Source: Pseudaminobacter salicylatoxidans (GTDB taxonomy: Bacteria > Pseudomonadota > Alphaproteobacteria > Rhizobiales > Rhizobiaceae). From it: a DNA stretch of 64,000 bases. The DNA is taken from assembly GCF_003148475.1 (NCBI RefSeq), contig NZ_QGGG01000001.1:310001-374000 (forward strand), given 5' to 3'. A model generated the notes under the pieces. It saw nothing but the letters and a program-made list of their open reading frames with translations, ran no database searches and was not told where the DNA came from. Positions 61,705 through 64,000 of this stretch are shown piece after piece. Positions within the stretch are counted from its first letter, which is position 1. Every line of letters starts with the position of its first letter. Made by a program: the position numbers and the translations under genes.

Positions 61705-62712
61705 TTGGCCTCACCATCAATTCCCGACGATCCGCTGGAATGGATCGCCACGCAGCTTTCCGATCCCGCCTGCAAATGCAGCCTGGGCGGGTTTGGCGCT
61801 GTCGGCATGTTTGCGCAAGACGCCGATGCAGAAGTGGCATTGAAGGACCACGCCATCGTGGTCGGTGCAGCCGGTGCAACGCTCAGGATCGAGCGCGGGG
61901 CCAACATCCGGCTGGTGGCGTTCGAGACGATCAGTTCCGATTCCCTGTCGTGGAACCATGGTGTTGCGATCTGTACGGACCAGTCCCGCCTGCTTGCCGC
62001 GCAATCCGATTGCCTTCGCGAAACCGGTCCCGATAGATCAGCGATCGATGAAGCTGATCGGCACGTTCCGTGTTTCGCGGCCGGCGTCGCGTCGCAGCAG
62101 ATGCGCGTGCTGCTGCGGACAGCGGATAGCGACCTTCTGCACGCCCTGCGACACCACACGGGCCTGAACTTCTTTGACCTGCCTGCCTCGGTCATGGAAC
62201 TTCTCGCCCGAAGCCCCATCGACTGGATCGTCGAAACGCCGGTTGGGCGGCTTGAGTTCAGGCAGCGCTTAACGAGCCATTCCCTGAATATGCCATGCCC
62301 TGTATTTATCGACCGCGACCTGCTGGCGAGCGGACTTACCTATGCGCGCGGCATAGCCATTCCGCCCGGATGGATGCCTTGCGGCTATATTTTTCCACCG
62401 CACCCTGCGCGCGCCGCGCCGGGGATGCCCAAGCACTTCGATGAACGGGAGCATCTGCGCTTCCAGCAGATACTCGACCGTTTTGGCATTGCTGAACTGG
62501 TGAGCCTGAAGCGACAGACGGAGGCCGACATTGCCGCCGGCACGACAGTGATGCAGCCGCTCAAGACCCGCCACGAGACCGATATCGTTCGTGTCGTACT
62601 CAGGCAGCGGCTGACGATGGGACATGGCGCAGGCCTGGAGCCCTGGATGGAGGTCTTCGACAGACCGCTTCTGGAGGCGGTGCGAAAGCGGCCCGACGCC
62701 AGCAATCGATAA
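61705..62712 (+). CDS. Hypothetical protein, unrecognised family
   Basis: A 335-residue soluble protein with good codon character throughout and no signal peptide or membrane segment. It begins at TTG 61705 (then ASPSIPDDPLEWIATQLSDP); no better in-frame ATG precedes it. Features are an N-terminal CKCSLGGFGAVGMF segment and several Cys/His residues, with no catalytic motif I recognise. It is 35 bp upstream of a ureohydrolase and probably in its operon. Confidence 0.7.
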   Translation: MASPSIPDDPLEWIATQLSDPACKCSLGGFGAVGMFAQDADAEVALKDHAIVVGAAGATLRIERGANIRLVAFETISSDSLSWNHGVAICTDQSRLLAAQSDCLRETGPDRSAIDEADRHVPCFAAGVASQQMRVLLRTADSDLLHALRHHTGLNFFDLPASVMELLARSPIDWIVETPVGRLEFRQRLTSHSLNMPCPVFIDRDLLASGLTYARGIAIPPGWMPCGYIFPPHPARAAPGMPKHFDEREHLRFQQILDRFGIAELVSLKRQTEADIAAGTTVMQPLKTRHETDIVRVVLRQRLTMGHGAGLEPWMEVFDRPLLEAVRKRPDASNR

Positions 62713-62747
62713 CCGGATTTGCCAATGTGATTCCGAGAGGAGGAACC

Positions 62748-63701
62748 ATGACGAGACTTACCGTTGCGCCGCGCGATGTGAACCGCACCTTCATGAACTT
62801 TCCGTTCGTGGAGGACCTCGATACGCTGAAGGCGGACATCACGATCATCGGCATGCCCTATGGCAGCCCCTATTCGATCGACGAGATGACAAACGACCAG
62901 ACCAATGGCCCGACCGCCATGCGTCGCGCTTCGCGCAACATCAGCGTCGATCTGGACCGCTATGATTTCGACATCGGCGGCACGCTGTTCGACGGACAGG
63001 ACATCAAGGTGGTGGATGTCGGCGACGTACCGGGCGAGGCGGCGGACATTGGCGGGCACTACCGCCGCTCCGAGGCGGCGATCCGCAAAATCCTTGCCGC
63101 CGGTGCCATGCCGATCATTCTGGGCGGTGATCACGGCATTCCCATTCCGGTCCTGCGCGCGCTGGACGGCGAAGGGCCGATCACGGTGATCCAGATCGAT
63201 GCGCATCTCGACTGGCTCGACGAAAGGAACGGCGTAAAGGACGGCTATTCGAGCAATATGCGCCGTGCCTCCGAGATGGCGCATGTCGATCGCATCTTCC
63301 AGCTTGGCATTCGCGGGCAGGGCAGCGCACGCTTCGAGGAAATCGAGGCGGCTCGTGCCTATGGCGTCGATATCGTCACCGCCGCACAATGGGAGAAAGA
63401 GGGTACGGACGCGATCCTGGCGCGCATCCCCGACGGCGGGCGCTACTATCTTACGCTCGATGCCGACGGTCTTGATCCGGCGGTGATGCCTGCTGTCGCC
63501 GCACCATCCCCCGGCGGCATCAGCTATCGCCAGACAATCGACCTCATCAAGGGCGTGATCGGCAAGGGGCGGCTCGTCGGCATGGACATGGTCGAGATTA
63601 CACCCTCGCGCGACATCAACGAGATCAGTTCGATCACGGCAGGCAATATCATCCTGAACGCAATCGGCGCTGCGGTGCGCGCTGGCTATTTCAAACGCTG
63701 A
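62748..63701 (+). CDS. Ureohydrolase (arginase/agmatinase family), substrate unknown
   Basis: A 317-residue metal hydrolase of the ureohydrolase fold. The binuclear-metal motifs are GGDHG, DAHLD and TLDADGLDP; Gly replaces the usual Ser in GGDHS. The substrate loop after DAHLD reads DERNGVKDGYSSNMRRA, unlike the HGTPFRR of arginases or agmatinases, so another guanidino substrate is likely. AGGAGGAACC precedes ATG 62748; seven more upstream codons are open but lie on the ribosome site. Confidence 0.87.
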   Translation: MTRLTVAPRDVNRTFMNFPFVEDLDTLKADITIIGMPYGSPYSIDEMTNDQTNGPTAMRRASRNISVDLDRYDFDIGGTLFDGQDIKVVDVGDVPGEAADIGGHYRRSEAAIRKILAAGAMPIILGGDHGIPIPVLRALDGEGPITVIQIDAHLDWLDERNGVKDGYSSNMRRASEMAHVDRIFQLGIRGQGSARFEEIEAARAYGVDIVTAAQWEKEGTDAILARIPDGGRYYLTLDADGLDPAVMPAVAAPSPGGISYRQTIDLIKGVIGKGRLVGMDMVEITPSRDINEISSITAGNIILNAIGAAVRAGYFKR

Positions 63702-63712
63702 GGTGGTTCACG

Positions 63713-63742
63713 GCGAGGCGACCTGCGGTCAGGCCGCCTCGC
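63713..63742. terminator. Convergent hairpin
   Basis: A perfect 8-bp stem (GCGAGGCG / CGCCTCGC) overlapping the end of the minus-strand gene and 11 nt past the ureohydrolase stop. There is no clear U tract. Confidence 0.5.
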
Positions 63743-64000
63743 GAAGAGGCTCCAGGAAGCCGGGGTTTGCATCAAGCGACGAAAACAATCGCTTCAACTC
63801 GAGATCCGTGACCGCATTGGCGGCATCGTTCAGGAAGAACCAGCGGCGCTTGCGGCGCACACGTTCCGGCCAGTGGGTCAAGGTTCCCCGCACCTTCAGG
63901 CCGTAGAGCACGACCGTGGAAGGGCGCGCCAAAACGCTGGTATAGGACCCAAGCGGGTTCGGATCGAGATGGCCGAATACACCGGCCTTCTCGAAAGCTT
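63729..64000 (-). CDS. C-terminal part of an unrecognised protein
   Basis: The last 89 codons of a gene that enters from the right edge. The frame is open from 63998 (AFEKAGVFGHLDPNPLGSYT) to the TGA at 63729 and contains a basic RVRRKRRWFFLND stretch. Codon use looks like real coding sequence. The family cannot be told from this part. Confidence 0.65.
   Translation of the reverse strand, partial: AFEKAGVFGHLDPNPLGSYTSVLARPSTVVLYGLKVRGTLTHWPERVRRKRRWFFLNDAANAVTDLELKRLFSSLDANPGFLEPLREAA

Overview
The window is GC-rich, densely packed chromosomal DNA that looks like an alphaproteobacterium of the order Hyphomicrobiales (Rhizobiales), most like the Mesorhizobium/Aminobacter group. This rests on gene content (several ABC solute importers with dedicated catabolic genes, LysR/GntR/AraC regulators, a 1,260-residue cobalamin MetH) and on a palindromic intergenic repeat of a type I associate with rhizobial genomes. 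The genus is inference. I saw no rRNA, tRNA, CRISPR array, phage or intact insertion sequence.

Layout. 1-4.9 kb: end of an ABC importer operon with a polysaccharide-deacetylase/imidase-type hydrolase, two SDR dehydrogenases and an amidase. 5-11.1 kb: LysR regulator divergent from an adenine-deaminase-like gene, a purine permease and a canonical adenine deaminase. 11.4-21.2 kb: GntR-controlled nucleoside import and catabolism operon (BMP-type binding protein, ABC ATPase, two permeases, isochorismatase-like hydrolase, PfkB kinase, nucleoside phosphorylase, SIS protein, aldehyde dehydrogenase). 21.2-26.1 kb: small envelope genes and a ProVWX-type betaine/proline importer. 26.4-27 kb: a probably frameshifted gene ending inside a palindromic repeat. 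27-33 kb: peptide-type ABC importer on the minus strand. 33.3-36.4 kb: small membrane protein, Crp/Fnr regulator, slipin and an orphan Rieske protein. 36.4-44.1 kb: MdtABC-type RND efflux operon.

44.3-57.3 kb is the most interesting part. A LysR gene is divergent from an operon with overlapping or closely spaced genes: dialkylglycine decarboxylase (dgdA), the small subunit of a B12-dependent acyl-CoA mutase, its MeaB chaperone, the mutase large subunit, an enoyl-CoA hydratase and an acyl-CoA ligase. A YkvI-type transporter, an AraC regulator, a 3-hydroxyacyl-CoA dehydrogenase-type SDR and a thiolase follow. The large subunit has Val90, Asp117, Gln208 and His245, the pattern of 2-hydroxyisobutyryl-CoA mutases and not of methylmalonyl-CoA mutases. 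Read together, the genes describe a route from an alpha,alpha-dialkyl acid (2-aminoisobutyrate, 2-hydroxyisobutyrate or a relative) through 3-hydroxybutyryl-CoA and acetoacetyl-CoA to acetyl-CoA. A ~113-bp leader is duplicated within this locus, once before the SDR/thiolase pair and once upstream of the transporter.

57.3-64 kb: metH with a perfect-arm palindrome in its promoter region, a hypothetical gene, a ureohydrolase and the end of a further minus-strand gene. Functions are assigned by motif and family recognition only; no searches were run.
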